A stretch of DNA of 64,000 bases, taken from positions 124,001 to 188,000 of the forward strand of contig CAWESL010000007.1 of assembly GCA_963811705.1 (NCBI GenBank), given 5' to 3'. Every line of letters begins with the position of its first letter. Positions within the stretch are counted from its first letter, which is position 1. Shown here in pieces: positions 15,615 through 24,980 of this stretch. The notes beneath the pieces were generated by a model. It was not told the DNA's origin and ran no database searches. It worked only from the letters and a program-made list of their open reading frames with translations. The translations under genes were made by a program, and so were the position numbers. The DNA comes from DATJPR01 sp963811705 (GTDB lineage Bacteria; Bacteroidota; Ignavibacteria; UBA10030; UBA6906).

Positions 15615-17138
15615 TCACGCGAGCACTCCAACCGCGGATTCGACGGCAGCCAGAATCTTCCCCGACTGCACCAGCGTCTTCATCGCATTGTGGTCGGTGT
15701 ATAACGGCCGGTCCTCGTCGAGGTGCGAGACACACGCCCGGATAACGCCCTTCGCGGTTTCGACGCCGTGTCCCGGTGTAAAGGAACGGAAATCGAGTGC
15801 TTGTGCCGCAGCCATAAATTCAATCCCCAGGACTCCGGCGGCATTGTCCAGAATTTGCTCATTTTTCAGGGCGGTGTTCATCCCCATCGAAACAAAATCC
15901 TCCTGGTCCGCAGCAGCCGGAATGGATTGGATCGAAGCTGGCGTTGAGAGAATGCGTTGCTCGACGATAAGCATGTCCGCGGTGTATTGACTCAACATCA
16001 GACCGGAAAACATCCCCGCTCCTTTGGTCAGGAACGCGGGAAGGCCGACGCTCAGTGCCGGGTTGGTGAGTCTGTTCAAGCGCCGCTCGGAAAGCACGCA
16101 CACCATCGTAACGGCCGCGCCGATCATATCCATCGGCAGTGCGACCGGCGTTCCCTGGAAATTGGCGCCGGTCAGCGTCAGTCGCTCCTCGGGAAGAAAG
16201 ATGGGGTTGTCTCCGACGCCGTTCAATTCGGTCTCCACCTGCTTGCGCGCGTACGCCACGGCGTCGTGGGCGGCCCCGATCACCTGGGGCGTGGAACGCA
16301 TGGAGTACGCGTCCTGGACCTTCGTCTTCATCTTCCCCGTCAACAAATCGCTCCCTGCCACGCACTGCATGATGGCTTTCGCACTCCGGACGGCACCGGG
16401 GAACCCGCGGAGCTGATGCAACCGCAGGTCATACGGCTTGAGATTCGCAACGAGAGCTTCGAGGGACATTGATGCGGCGATCTCCGCCTGGCGAAGCCAA
16501 CGATCGATGTCTGCCAGCTGCAATGCACTCATGGCGGTGAGGACGTTCGACCCGTTGATCGTCGCGAGTCCGTCGCGCGCCATCAAACCGGGGATTGGAA
16601 TCCCGGCCCGTTCCATTGCGACCTTTCCCGGCAGGCGATCGCCCTGAACATAGGCCTCTCCCTCACCCATCAGCAGGAGTGCGATTTGGGCCATGGGCGC
16701 CAGGTCCCCGCTCGCCCCCACCGATCCTTTGCGGCAGACGACCGGCGTCACTCCTTTGTTCAGCATTTCGACCAGGGTCAGGGTAATTTCCGGTCTGCAT
16801 CCCGAATTGCCGTGCGCATGGACATTGATCCGTCCCACCATTGCCGCCCGGACGATCTCCTCGGGAAACGGTTCCCCGATGCCCGCCGCGTGGTTGTAGA
16901 TCAGGTACCGCTGGAACTGGCTCACCTGCTCGTCCGTGAGGACAACCTCGGAGAATTCGCCGATGCCCGTGTTGATACCGTACATGATCTCGTGCGCGCT
17001 GATTTTCTCCTCGAGCATTGCCCTGCAGGCCTTGATGCGAACGAGCGCATCGGGATGGAGCGAAACATGTTCTCTCCTGCGCGCAACCGCTTCAACTCGT
17101 TCCAGCGTCAGTGAACTGCCATTGATTACGATCGACAT
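15615..17138 (-). CDS. hutH: Histidine ammonia-lyase family protein
   Basis: A 507-residue member of the aromatic amino acid lyase family, which builds its own MIO cofactor from Ala-Ser-Gly; the triad is seen in KGSVGASGDLAPMAQ. The active-site tyrosine lies in MYGINTGIG. Two residues favour histidine as substrate over tyrosine or phenylalanine: the His in YNHAAGIGEP and the Glu in DQEDFVSMG. The usual QEDH is QEDF here. The product would be urocanate. No hutU, hutI or hutG gene is nearby; the gene instead follows hisS by 19 bases. The start MSIVINGSSL was chosen because the upstream extension is arginine-rich and unlike the family. Confidence 0.85.
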   Translation of the reverse strand: MSIVINGSSLTLERVEAVARRREHVSLHPDALVRIKACRAMLEEKISAHEIMYGINTGIGEFSEVVLTDEQVSQFQRYLIYNHAAGIGEPFPEEIVRAAMVGRINVHAHGNSGCRPEITLTLVEMLNKGVTPVVCRKGSVGASGDLAPMAQIALLLMGEGEAYVQGDRLPGKVAMERAGIPIPGLMARDGLATINGSNVLTAMSALQLADIDRWLRQAEIAASMSLEALVANLKPYDLRLHQLRGFPGAVRSAKAIMQCVAGSDLLTGKMKTKVQDAYSMRSTPQVIGAAHDAVAYARKQVETELNGVGDNPIFLPEERLTLTGANFQGTPVALPMDMIGAAVTMVCVLSERRLNRLTNPALSVGLPAFLTKGAGMFSGLMLSQYTADMLIVEQRILSTPASIQSIPAAADQEDFVSMGMNTALKNEQILDNAAGVLGIEFMAAAQALDFRSFTPGHGVETAKGVIRACVSHLDEDRPLYTDHNAMKTLVQSGKILAAVESAVGVLA

Positions 17139-17157
17139 ACGTGTTCCTTTGTGAGCA

Positions 17158-18594
17158 TCATGCGAGCATGGCCAGAATCTCCTCCACCATCTTCTCGCGC
17201 GGGACAGTCCGCTGGACGCTTTTCGAGCGTTGGAGCCACTGGTCCCGTTCAACTCCCGGAGCGGCACTCTTCTTTTCCTGGAGCTGTGCCCCCTGCTTCA
17301 GATCCTTCAATGTCACACTGTTCTGCGCAAATTCGTCCCCTCCGACAATAACTCCGACGGGGATTCCGAGCCGATCGGCATACTGGAGCTGCTTGCGCAG
17401 AGATTTTTCTTCCCCGACGTAGACCTCGGTGTTGATTCCTGCGCGCCTGATCTCCTGGCCGATGGCAAGGTAGTCCGGCATCCGGCTGCGTTCCATCACA
17501 AGAACCAGGACCTTCGCCGTTGCGGAGGATTCGTCGATCGAACCGGATTTCGACAACGCAGCTAACAATCGGTCCACGCCAATGGATCCCCCCACGGCGG
17601 GGATCTTTTTGCCCAGGAATCGCTCGACGAGCCCATCATATCGCCCCCCGCCGAACACCGACCCGAATTCCGGGGCGTCGAGAAGCATCGCTTCAAACAC
17701 GGAGCCGGTATAATAGTCGAGGCCCCGCGCGATGCTCAAGTCAAGCGCGACGCGATCATCGGGCATCCCGAGTGACGTCAGGCTCGTGTTAAGGAAGGCA
17801 AGGTCCTCGAGCGCCGCAGAGGATGAAGGGACACCGTCAAAAAGCGTCGCGAGATTCCTTAGAACGTCGTCCCGCGTCCCCTTCGGCAGGGCGACGAATT
17901 CCCTGATCTTGTTTACCTGCTCTTCTCGAAGGCCGAGGCCGGGGATTTTGTCTCCGGAAACATCGACCCTGCCGACGGTCAGCTCGGCCGACACGCTATC
18001 GAGACCGATCTTCTCAAGCTTATCGAGAACCCGGAACACACCATGCGCCATCGAGTGAGGGATTCCGGCAAAATCGAGGAGGCTGTCGAGCACCTTCCTG
18101 CTGGAGAAGCGAATGCGAAACCGGGGAACGCCCAGAGCGAGGAACGTATCATGCATCGCACAGAGGATCTCGACGTCGCCTGCCAATGACGAAACACCGA
18201 CGGAATCGATATCAAATTGAGTGAACTCTCTGAAGCGGCCGGGATCGGGCTTGTCGGCACGCCAGACAGGTCCAACCTGGTAGCGCTTGAAGGGAAACGG
18301 CAGCTCGGGATACTGTGCCACCACGCGGGCAAGCGGAACCGTCAGATCAAACCGGAGGGCAACATGTTCTTTTTCGGGATTCTGAAAATCAAAAATTTGT
18401 TTCGTGTTTTCATCGCCGTAACCCATCAGAGTAGTGCGAAACTCGAGAGCCGGCGTATCGAGTGGCCGGAACCCATAGCGTTCGTAGACCGAACGGATCG
18501 TGGCAATGAGACGTTGCCGGGCGTTCATTGGCCCGGGGAGGTAATCCCTGAATCCGCGGAGCAACCGCGGTTCAACAATCTGTTCTTCGGGCAT
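17158..18594 (-). CDS. hisS: Histidyl-tRNA synthetase
   Basis: A class II aminoacyl-tRNA synthetase of 478 residues that charges tRNA-His. Motif 1 is around GFRDYLPGPM, motif 2 is FKRYQVGPVWRADKPDPGRFREF, given here in shorter terms as YQVGPVWRADKP then GRFREFTQFD. The histidine-specific signatures ARGLDYYTGSVFE and the motif 3 region GGSIGVDRLLA are present. The C-terminal anticodon-binding domain includes VYVGEEKSLRKQLQYADR. The last 30 residues are an extra basic tail. The ATG at 18594 was preferred to a TTG five codons earlier. hutH follows closely, so both histidine-using genes are probably cotranscribed. Confidence 0.95.
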   Translation of the reverse strand: MPEEQIVEPRLLRGFRDYLPGPMNARQRLIATIRSVYERYGFRPLDTPALEFRTTLMGYGDENTKQIFDFQNPEKEHVALRFDLTVPLARVVAQYPELPFPFKRYQVGPVWRADKPDPGRFREFTQFDIDSVGVSSLAGDVEILCAMHDTFLALGVPRFRIRFSSRKVLDSLLDFAGIPHSMAHGVFRVLDKLEKIGLDSVSAELTVGRVDVSGDKIPGLGLREEQVNKIREFVALPKGTRDDVLRNLATLFDGVPSSSAALEDLAFLNTSLTSLGMPDDRVALDLSIARGLDYYTGSVFEAMLLDAPEFGSVFGGGRYDGLVERFLGKKIPAVGGSIGVDRLLAALSKSGSIDESSATAKVLVLVMERSRMPDYLAIGQEIRRAGINTEVYVGEEKSLRKQLQYADRLGIPVGVIVGGDEFAQNSVTLKDLKQGAQLQEKKSAAPGVERDQWLQRSKSVQRTVPREKMVEEILAMLA

Positions 18595-18834
18595 CCTGGG
18601 AGGTTCCAATGGTGACGGTGAGCGCCATGAGGTGAGCCGGGATGGATCGCTGGACCGGACCGTGCGGCAAAGATGTCGTCCTTTACCGACGATTTAGCAT
18701 GAAAATACGAAGAAGAGGCAAGAGTATCAACAGGTGAGCGACGACATTGCGCTGGACCCCCTGAATGCCGGCGTCTTTATCCTATAGTTGACTGAATGTG
18801 AAATTCGGCGGTGAGAACGAAGGGAAATGTTACG

Positions 18835-18877
18835 ACACCACGCTTTTTTGTAGCCCGGCTCGCGAGGTAGTCTACGC
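18835..18877. repeat. Dispersed repeat core, copy A
   Basis: Contains ACACCACGCTTTTTTGTAG, then CCCGGCTCGCGAGGTAG and TCTACGC. It aligns with cores at 24892-24933 and 30025-30067. The GTAG(A)CC ... GGTCTAC arms form an inverted repeat. Confidence 0.75.
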
Positions 18878-18923
18878 TGGTGATCATTCTGATTGAGTCG
18901 CCCAGAAGGCAACGGTCACGGAG

Positions 18924-18955
18924 CAAAACAGATAAGCCGGAATTTCTTCCGGCCT
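18924..18955 (-). terminator. Rho-independent-type terminator behind araA
   Basis: On the minus strand AGGCCGGAA and TTCCGGCTT form a stem with loop GAAA, followed by ATCTGTTTTGC. It sits about 70 bases after the araA stop. The same hairpin type follows two T9SS cargo genes (24981-25010 and 30115-30146). Confidence 0.65.
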
Positions 18956-19024
18956 ATGAGACCCTGTATGACAGAATCGCTGTCGTTGATTGACGTACAC
19001 CTCAGTCCCATTGGGAGCACGTCG

Positions 19025-20527
19025 TCAGCGGTGATTCACGCCGTATGATGCCTCGTTCCAGCGGATCTCGTTTTGGAACTGGGGCACGGACGTGTTGCGG
19101 TCGATTACCAGACACTCGATGTCGACGAGCTGCGCATACTCGCGCATGACATCCGATGTGAGTGCCTGACTGAAACCGGTATGATGGGCCCCTCCTGCAA
19201 GAATCCATGCCGTCGCGGCGGTTTCAAAGTCGGGTTTGGGCTTCCAGAGTGCCCGCGCAACCGGCAGCTTCGGGAGAGGCTGTTCGGGGGCGACGACATC
19301 GACCTCATTGACCACCATACGGAACCTGTTGCCCATGTCAAGAATAGTGGCATTGAGGGCGGGTCCTTTCGCCACGTTGAACACCAGGCGCGGCGGTGCC
19401 TCCTTTCCTCCGATGCCCAACGGGTGCACTTCGAGTTTTGGTTTTCCCTCTGCGATCGAGGGACAGACTTCGAGCATGTGGGCACCGAGAACGAGCTTGC
19501 CCCGGGGATCCATATGATACGTGTAATCTTCCATGAACGAGGTCCCTCCCTTCAACCCCGCACTCATCACCTTCATCGCACGCAGCAGCGCGGCGGTTTT
19601 CCAGTCTCCTTCGGCCCCAAATCCGTATCCGTCCGCCATCAATCGCTGCACAGCAAGACCGGGAAGTTGTTTCAGCCCGTGGAGATCTTCAAACGTCGTG
19701 GTGAACGCTGTGAAATTGCCATCCACCAGGAAATTTCTGATACCGAGTTCAATGCGCGCGCCCTCGCGGAGCGATTCGTAATGCTGGCCCCCCTTCCGTG
19801 CACATTCAGCAACATCGTACGTTTCCTCATACTCCGCCACGAGTCGCGCTACGTCTTGATCGCTCACCGCTGTGACACGGCTTAGGAGATCTCCGACGCC
19901 ATAGCCGCTTACGGAGTAGCCAAACCGGATCTGGGCCTCGACTTTGTCTCCTTCGGTCACCGCGACGTCCCGCATGTTGTCGCCGAAGCGGGCGATCTTC
20001 CCGTGTTGCGCGTCCGTCCATGCGGAAGCGACGCGCGTCCACTGGGCGAGAGACTCCTGCACCGACGGTTCCTGCCAGTGGCCGACAATGACTTTCCGCT
20101 TCTTGCCGAGCCGTGAGCAGATGAACCCGAATTCACGGTCGCCGTGCGCCGACTGATTCAGGTTCATGAAATTCATGTCGATGGTGGACCAGGGAATATC
20201 CCTGTTAAACTGCGTGTGCAAATGAACAAACGGTTTCTGGAGTGCCTGCAGGCCGGCGATCCACATCTTCGCCGGAGAAAACGTGTGCATCCACAAAATG
20301 AGGCCAACGCACTCAGGAGCATTGTTCGCCTCACGGATCAACTGGAGGATGGCTTCGGGAGTGGTGAGCACCGGTTGTGCAACAATGCGCGCCGGGATCT
20401 TTCCTGAAGCGTTCAGTCCCGTTACGACGGACTGGGAATTCTCCGCAACGCTTTCAAGCGTTTTGGGTCCGTAGAGATGCTGGCTGCCTGTGGCAAACCA
20501 TACCACATTCGATTGTGCGCGTGTCAT
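19025..20527 (-). CDS. araA: L-arabinose isomerase
   Basis: AraA converts L-arabinose to L-ribulose. The 500-residue length equals that of the E. coli enzyme. It opens with VVWFATGSQHLYGPKTL and keeps the family blocks LILWMHTFSPAKMW, FVHLHTQFNRDIPW, and GFGAEGDWKTAALLRAMK with its metal-site glutamate. The HTGFSQAL region near the C-terminus is also present. Start at ATG 20527 with AGAAGG six bases before it; the reading frame also contains an ATG two codons upstream. It follows araD by 10 bases and is the last gene of the arabinose operon, ending before a strong hairpin. Confidence 0.97.
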   Translation of the reverse strand: MTRAQSNVVWFATGSQHLYGPKTLESVAENSQSVVTGLNASGKIPARIVAQPVLTTPEAILQLIREANNAPECVGLILWMHTFSPAKMWIAGLQALQKPFVHLHTQFNRDIPWSTIDMNFMNLNQSAHGDREFGFICSRLGKKRKVIVGHWQEPSVQESLAQWTRVASAWTDAQHGKIARFGDNMRDVAVTEGDKVEAQIRFGYSVSGYGVGDLLSRVTAVSDQDVARLVAEYEETYDVAECARKGGQHYESLREGARIELGIRNFLVDGNFTAFTTTFEDLHGLKQLPGLAVQRLMADGYGFGAEGDWKTAALLRAMKVMSAGLKGGTSFMEDYTYHMDPRGKLVLGAHMLEVCPSIAEGKPKLEVHPLGIGGKEAPPRLVFNVAKGPALNATILDMGNRFRMVVNEVDVVAPEQPLPKLPVARALWKPKPDFETAATAWILAGGAHHTGFSQALTSDVMREYAQLVDIECLVIDRNTSVPQFQNEIRWNEASYGVNHR

Positions 20528-20537
20528 GGTCATCCTT

Positions 20538-21233
20538 CTATGAACGCTGTCCGTACGTGGCACCTGGTCCGTTTTTCCGGAAGAAGTGCCGATGGAGAAG
20601 ATACGATGGAATTACCGGCTGTGCCGGTGCAAGGACCATGGTCCCGAAGGCCATCTCCGCCACCCGCTCGAGCACTGTGGCCGTGGCCACGGAGTCGATT
20701 GCATCCTTTCCCCAGCAAAATGGCGCGTGGCCGGCAACCAGCACTGCCGGGACATCAACGGGGTTGAGGGCGGCAAAACATTCGACGATGACATGGCCGG
20801 TGTTTCGTTCGTACTCTGAATCCACTTCTTCCTGCGTTAGGAATCGAGTCACCGGCACCGCACCCGCAAACTGATCCGCGTGCGTTGTGCCAAGGCATGG
20901 AATTTCCTTCCGGGCCTGCGCGAACATCGTCGCAAAAACGCTGTGCGTGTGCGCAATGCCTCCGATGCCGGGAAACGCTTTGTACAACTCGATGTGGGTC
21001 GGGGTGTCTGATGAAGGGCGTTTCGTCCCTTCAACGGTGCGCCCGTTCATATCGACGATGACCATGTCATCCGGAGTAAGGGTATCGTATGCGACGCCGC
21101 CTGGCTTGATGACGATGACCCCTTCCGTCCGGTGAATGCCGCTGACATTGCCCCAGGCTTTGATGACGAGCCCGGTGGACACGAGCGCCTTGTTCGCGGC
21201 GCAGACATCCTCCTTGAGTTGTCGCAGCGTCAT
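20538..21233 (-). CDS. araD: L-ribulose-5-phosphate 4-epimerase
   Basis: A class II aldolase-fold epimerase that makes D-xylulose 5-phosphate from L-ribulose 5-phosphate. Length is 231 residues, as in E. coli AraD. Visible family motifs are WGNVSGIHR, VIKPGGVAYD, the zinc-binding GIAHTHSVFATMFAQA with its two histidines, and a third histidine in VLVAGHAPFCWG. It lies between the small membrane protein gene and araA. The ribulokinase AraB that should act between AraA and AraD is not in the operon. Confidence 0.96.
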   Translation of the reverse strand: MTLRQLKEDVCAANKALVSTGLVIKAWGNVSGIHRTEGVIVIKPGGVAYDTLTPDDMVIVDMNGRTVEGTKRPSSDTPTHIELYKAFPGIGGIAHTHSVFATMFAQARKEIPCLGTTHADQFAGAVPVTRFLTQEEVDSEYERNTGHVIVECFAALNPVDVPAVLVAGHAPFCWGKDAIDSVATATVLERVAEMAFGTMVLAPAQPVIPSYLLHRHFFRKNGPGATYGQRS

Positions 21234-21356
21234 CCACGACCCCGCATGACAGTTGCCATTTCTTCAATTACCGCCACCGGTTGCACCATCGACCACCCTG
21301 GCACAGAACGCGTTCGTGCCCGGATCAGTACCGACCTCCTGTCGACATTCAAGTCC

Positions 21357-21593
21357 TCAGTGAGTCTGCTTTTCGCTCGAACGATGGGGGAAGAACTTGA
21401 TGAAATACGTGAGACCCAAGGCAATGAGAAGGATCCCCCACCAGACTCCAAAGTGCAATTCCTTGAGAACCACGTCCGGTCCGGCGCTTGGAACGAACAC
21501 CTCATAGATGTTCGCAATGGCGATTGCCACACCATAGACCAGGAGGAGCGTTCCGATAAAGAACCAGATGGATATGGAATGTTTCTCGGTCAT
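21357..21593 (-). CDS. Small two-helix membrane protein of the arabinose operon
   Basis: A 78-residue protein with two predicted membrane helices (ISIWFFIGTLLLVYGVAIAI and WWGILLIALGLTYFIKFF) and a short polar tail. The ATG at 21593 has AGGAGGGTCT directly before it and lies eight bases after the transporter stop. Its position between the SSS transporter and araD suggests that it assists the transporter, as small membrane partners do for some solute symporters (inference). It is not a known ara gene. Confidence 0.75.
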   Translation of the reverse strand: MTEKHSISIWFFIGTLLLVYGVAIAIANIYEVFVPSAGPDVVLKELHFGVWWGILLIALGLTYFIKFFPHRSSEKQTH

Positions 21594-21601
21594 AGACCCT
21601 C

Positions 21602-23335
21602 CTACCAGAAAATGACATTGAGCACGATGAAGACCGCAAAGACAAGCGTCGCCCAGAAAATCGGACGCTTGTACAATGGCATGTCGCCCTCGCCCGGCAG
21701 AATCGTGGCGCCGCGAACGAGATTCACCAGATCTGCTTCCGCCCTCGGTTTGGTCATGTAGCTGACAGCGACGGTGACAATAACGCAGATCAGCCACGAC
21801 CAGAGCGCGCGATACATATTTTCCGCCATATCCTTTGCATACGGAGACAGCGCGATGTACTTGAGCGCAGAAGGATCCAGTTTCACCCAAGCCCACATGC
21901 CGATCGATGATCCAATGCCTGCGGCCAGACCCAGAACGCCGCCTGCTGCTGTCGCCCGTTTCCAGAACATTCCCAGAATGACTGTCCCGAAGAGTGGCGC
22001 GACAAAAAAGCTAAACAGCGCCTGAACATAATCCATGATGCTGGCGAACTGTTGCACGAGATAGGCCGTGCCGATGCTGATGATGACACCAATAATCGTG
22101 CACCAGCGGCCGATCTTCACATAGTGGGCATCGGTCCCTTCGTTCCGGGCCAACTTGATATGGACCGGTTTGTAGATGTCGTATGTCCACACCGTCGCAA
22201 ATGCACTCACATTCCCTGCCATCCCTGACATGAAACCTGCAATCAGCGCGGTCACGCCGAGGCCGAGGAGGCCGGGACCTGCATACCTGGCGAGCATCAG
22301 GGGGAGCACCTCATTATAACTGTGTCCTCCGGTCGCAATTGCTTCATGTTCGCCGACCAGCCCTGGGATGACAGCGAGGCCCAACAATCCGGGGAGGATA
22401 ACAATGAGGGGAACGAACATCTTGAAGCCGGCACCGATGATCGGGGCAAGTTTCGCCGAACGAAGATCCTTGGCAGCCAGGACGCGCTGCACCACGAGGA
22501 AATCGGTCGTCCAGTATGCGAACGAGATAATTGCGCCGAGACCGAAGACGATGCCGGTCCAATGGATCCCCATCGGGTTGTCCTGGAACGAGCCCATCGT
22601 GCTCCAGAGATGCGTGTAGTCACCTGCCGGGAAGTTGTGATGAATACGCTCAACCATGCCTGTCCATCCGCCAGTTTCCACCAGGCCGAGAATCGGGACA
22701 ATCAGCGCGCCGAGCCAGATAAGCATGAACTGCAGGACTTCATTAAAGATGGCGGAAAGCAATCCGCCAAGGACCACATACACCATGACGGTGATGGAGG
22801 AGACCCAAATGCTGAAGTGAATATCCCATCCGAGGACCACCTTCATGACCAGGGCCATGGAGTACATATTGATGCCGCTCATGAAGACGGTCATGAAACC
22901 GAAGGAGACCGCCGACAACATGCTTGCGCCTTCACCGTACCGCAATTTCAGGTAACCGGGAACGGAGTGGGTTTTGGAAATATAGTAGAACGGCATCATG
23001 ATAATGCCGAGGAAGAGCATTGCGGGGATTGCACCAATCCAGTACCAATGCGTCGCGAGAATGCCATACTGGTACGCTGATGCCGCCCACCCCATCAGCT
23101 CCAGCGAGCCGAGGTTCGCTGCAACAAAAGAAAGACCGGCGATCCATGCCGTCATGCTCCTTCCTGCCATGAAGAAATCATTGCCGGTCTTGGTGTAGCG
23201 CATCAGATAGAAACCAATCCAAAGGACGAACCCAAAGTACACGACAATGATGAACGTGTCGAGTCCCCCAAGGTTGACAAGACTGCCTTTTCCACCAGGA
23301 AAGAACGAGAGGAGTAGGGTGAGGATGTGGGTCAT
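21602..23335 (-). CDS. Sodium:solute symporter (SSS family), probable arabinose uptake
   Basis: A 577-residue polytopic membrane protein of the SSS/SGLT family with about 14 helices. Family marks are FFMAGRSMTAWIAGLSFVAAN with NLGSLELMGW, YWIGAIPAMLFLG, the SxxxGYLKLRYGEG region, and FAYWTTDFLVVQRVLAAK in the middle. It resembles the SGLT-like subgroup that carries sugars with Na+. It is the first gene of the minus-strand run with the small membrane protein, araD and araA, so arabinose or an arabinoside is the likely cargo. Its promoter region is shared with the divergent regulator. Confidence 0.9.
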   Translation of the reverse strand: MTHILTLLLSFFPGGKGSLVNLGGLDTFIIVVYFGFVLWIGFYLMRYTKTGNDFFMAGRSMTAWIAGLSFVAANLGSLELMGWAASAYQYGILATHWYWIGAIPAMLFLGIIMMPFYYISKTHSVPGYLKLRYGEGASMLSAVSFGFMTVFMSGINMYSMALVMKVVLGWDIHFSIWVSSITVMVYVVLGGLLSAIFNEVLQFMLIWLGALIVPILGLVETGGWTGMVERIHHNFPAGDYTHLWSTMGSFQDNPMGIHWTGIVFGLGAIISFAYWTTDFLVVQRVLAAKDLRSAKLAPIIGAGFKMFVPLIVILPGLLGLAVIPGLVGEHEAIATGGHSYNEVLPLMLARYAGPGLLGLGVTALIAGFMSGMAGNVSAFATVWTYDIYKPVHIKLARNEGTDAHYVKIGRWCTIIGVIISIGTAYLVQQFASIMDYVQALFSFFVAPLFGTVILGMFWKRATAAGGVLGLAAGIGSSIGMWAWVKLDPSALKYIALSPYAKDMAENMYRALWSWLICVIVTVAVSYMTKPRAEADLVNLVRGATILPGEGDMPLYKRPIFWATLVFAVFIVLNVIFW

Positions 23336-23570
23336 GGCGATACCCGGTTAAGGTGAGCAGATGAGGTGATACTGAGCTCTGAGACCGGAGAGGTTCGGGG
23401 ATGCTTGCTCTCGATCACTATGTTCTTGAAAATAGAGTCTATTCTGGAATATGGAAAGCCATCTCTTGACTTCTTCTAACCATTTTGCGCAAATTGGGTG
23501 AAAGAAGTGATACGTTTCGGAATATTCATTCTCAGACCAAAGGAGTTCCCCTTGGAGGCAGGAGACTGAC
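23336..23570. promoter_or_regulatory. Divergent promoter region of the arabinose operon and its regulator
   Basis: This 235-bp gap serves both the minus-strand transporter operon and the plus-strand XylR-type gene. It contains a 10-bp palindrome TTTGCGCAAA at 23484-23493 and two GGAATAT direct repeats (near 23451 and 23519). These are candidate sites for the AraC-type DNA-binding domain. GGAGGCAGGAG precedes the regulator ATG. Confidence 0.45.
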
Positions 23571-24719
23571 ATGGAAGGACTGAAGAAGGTCATTCTTCTG
23601 GTCGAAACCTCGCGGGAATTCGGCCGGGAACTCCTGTACGGCATCGCGAGGTATTCCAAGCTTCACGGTCCGTGGTCGTTTTATCGAGAACCACGCGGTC
23701 TGAGGTCGTCCGTTCCACGACTCGAACAGTGGGGTGCGCATGGGATCATCATGCGGAACTCGGGGATTCGCGGCGCACTCCTCTCCCTGAAGATCCCTGC
23801 GATTCTCGCCATTCACGATTCGACACGGCCGGCGTTTCTGCCGGCAATCGTTACAGATCCGACTAGCATTGCGAACCTCGCGGGCCAGCACCTTCTCTCC
23901 CGGGGACTTCGGCACGTTGCCTATTGTGGTTTTCCCCACATCATCTGGTCGAATGAGCGCCTCCAGGAGTTCGAGAAGTTCATGGCAGGTGCTGGACTCA
24001 AGCCCCATGTGTACACCGCCGTATCGTCATCCGGCGGGCGTACATGGTATTCTGAGAGGTCACAGATGCGCGAATGGGTTCGCCGCCTCCCGAAACCCAT
24101 TGGCATCATGGCATGCAACGATGATCGCGGTCAGCACGTTCTTGAGGTCTGCAAGGAATTGGATATCCGGGTGCCCGACGCAGTTGCCGTTATCGGTGTG
24201 GACAATGACACGATGGTGTGCGAGCTCGCCGATCCACCACTGACGAGCATTGCGCTGAATGCCGAACCGGCAGGATACGCCGCGGCCCAGCTTCTTGACT
24301 GCCTCATGCGGGGAGAGCCGATGCGAGGTCAGGAGATCGTTGTACAGGCAACACATGTTGTCCCGCGCCAATCCACGGACCTGCTTGCTGTTGATGATCA
24401 GAATGTCGCCGAGGCAATACGATTCATCCGCCAGAATGCGCGCTCAAAGCTCAGGGTCAACGATGTGGTTGCCCATTCCCATCTCAGCAGGAGGGGTCTG
24501 GAATACCATTTCCGGAACACCATCCACCGAACCATCCAGGAGGAGATTCGGCGCACGCGCGTGGAACTCATTGCCACCCTTCTTGCTGGAAGTGACATGC
24601 CGGTTGCCGAAGTCGCCGACCGTTTCAGTTTCACCGACGTGGAACACATCTCTCGGTATTTCCGGCGTGAAAAGAACATGGGGTTACGCGAGTACAGGCG
24701 ACTGATCAGGGGAACATAG
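23571..24719 (+). CDS. XylR-type transcriptional regulator (LacI-like sensor plus AraC DNA-binding domain)
   Basis: A 382-residue regulator of the XylR architecture. Residues about 8-275 form a periplasmic-binding/LacI-type sugar sensor: VILLVETSREFGRELLYGIA, then PIGIMACNDDRGQHVLEVC and VAVIGVDNDTMVCELADPPL. The last 100 residues are an AraC helix-turn-helix pair: LRVNDVVAHSHLSRRGLEYHF, split as VNDVVAHSHLSRR, and MPVAEVADRFSFTDVEHISRYFRREK. It is divergent from the arabinose transport and catabolic operon and is therefore very likely its arabinose-responsive activator (context inference). It is unlike AraR or E. coli AraC, which have other sensor domains. Confidence 0.9.
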   Translation: MEGLKKVILLVETSREFGRELLYGIARYSKLHGPWSFYREPRGLRSSVPRLEQWGAHGIIMRNSGIRGALLSLKIPAILAIHDSTRPAFLPAIVTDPTSIANLAGQHLLSRGLRHVAYCGFPHIIWSNERLQEFEKFMAGAGLKPHVYTAVSSSGGRTWYSERSQMREWVRRLPKPIGIMACNDDRGQHVLEVCKELDIRVPDAVAVIGVDNDTMVCELADPPLTSIALNAEPAGYAAAQLLDCLMRGEPMRGQEIVVQATHVVPRQSTDLLAVDDQNVAEAIRFIRQNARSKLRVNDVVAHSHLSRRGLEYHFRNTIHRTIQEEIRRTRVELIATLLAGSDMPVAEVADRFSFTDVEHISRYFRREKNMGLREYRRLIRGT

Positions 24720-24766
24720 CCATACTACTCATCAGCCCGAAGCGATGGTCAGCAGGTTTAGCGGGC

Positions 24767-24980
24767 ATTGGAGATGGAGGATCGAAGATGGAAAATCGAG
24801 AATGAGAACTTGTACCGACGATTGAGCAACAAGATTCGAACTGTAGGAACGCTCTGTAAACATTGAGCGATCTCCATTTCGAACGTTTCTGCACCACGCT
24901 TTTTTGTAGACCGGCTCGCGATGTGGTAGACACAGTGCAGACAATGCGTGTCGGACAATTCTAGAAGACAGCCGACCTGA
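24767..24980. repeat. Dispersed repeat, copy B (with tRNA-His-like end)
   Basis: On the plus strand it holds a low-complexity GGAGATGGAGGAT ... GAAAATCGAGAAT part, then TTGTACCGACGATTGAGC and AGATTCGAACT. The last two recall the acceptor and T arm of tRNA-His at 33965. The core CACCACGCTTTTTTGTAGAC at 24893 follows. The copy lies directly downstream of a T9SS cargo gene. Confidence 0.7.

Larger units (their letters stand above)
18610..19024. other. Intergenic region between araA and hisS
   Basis: No gene is supported. The stretch holds the hisS promoter side, one copy of the dispersed repeat core (18835-18877) and the terminator-like hairpin behind araA (18924-18955). Confidence 0.6.

Noticed and set aside
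19073..19885. Plus-strand open frame of 270 codons inside araA
   Set aside because: It is antisense to a full-length, well-conserved araA.
24832..24850. A possible tRNA at the TTCGAAC-like sequence in repeat copy B
   Set aside because: Only a T-arm-like piece and an acceptor-like end exist. No D arm or anticodon arm can be folded.
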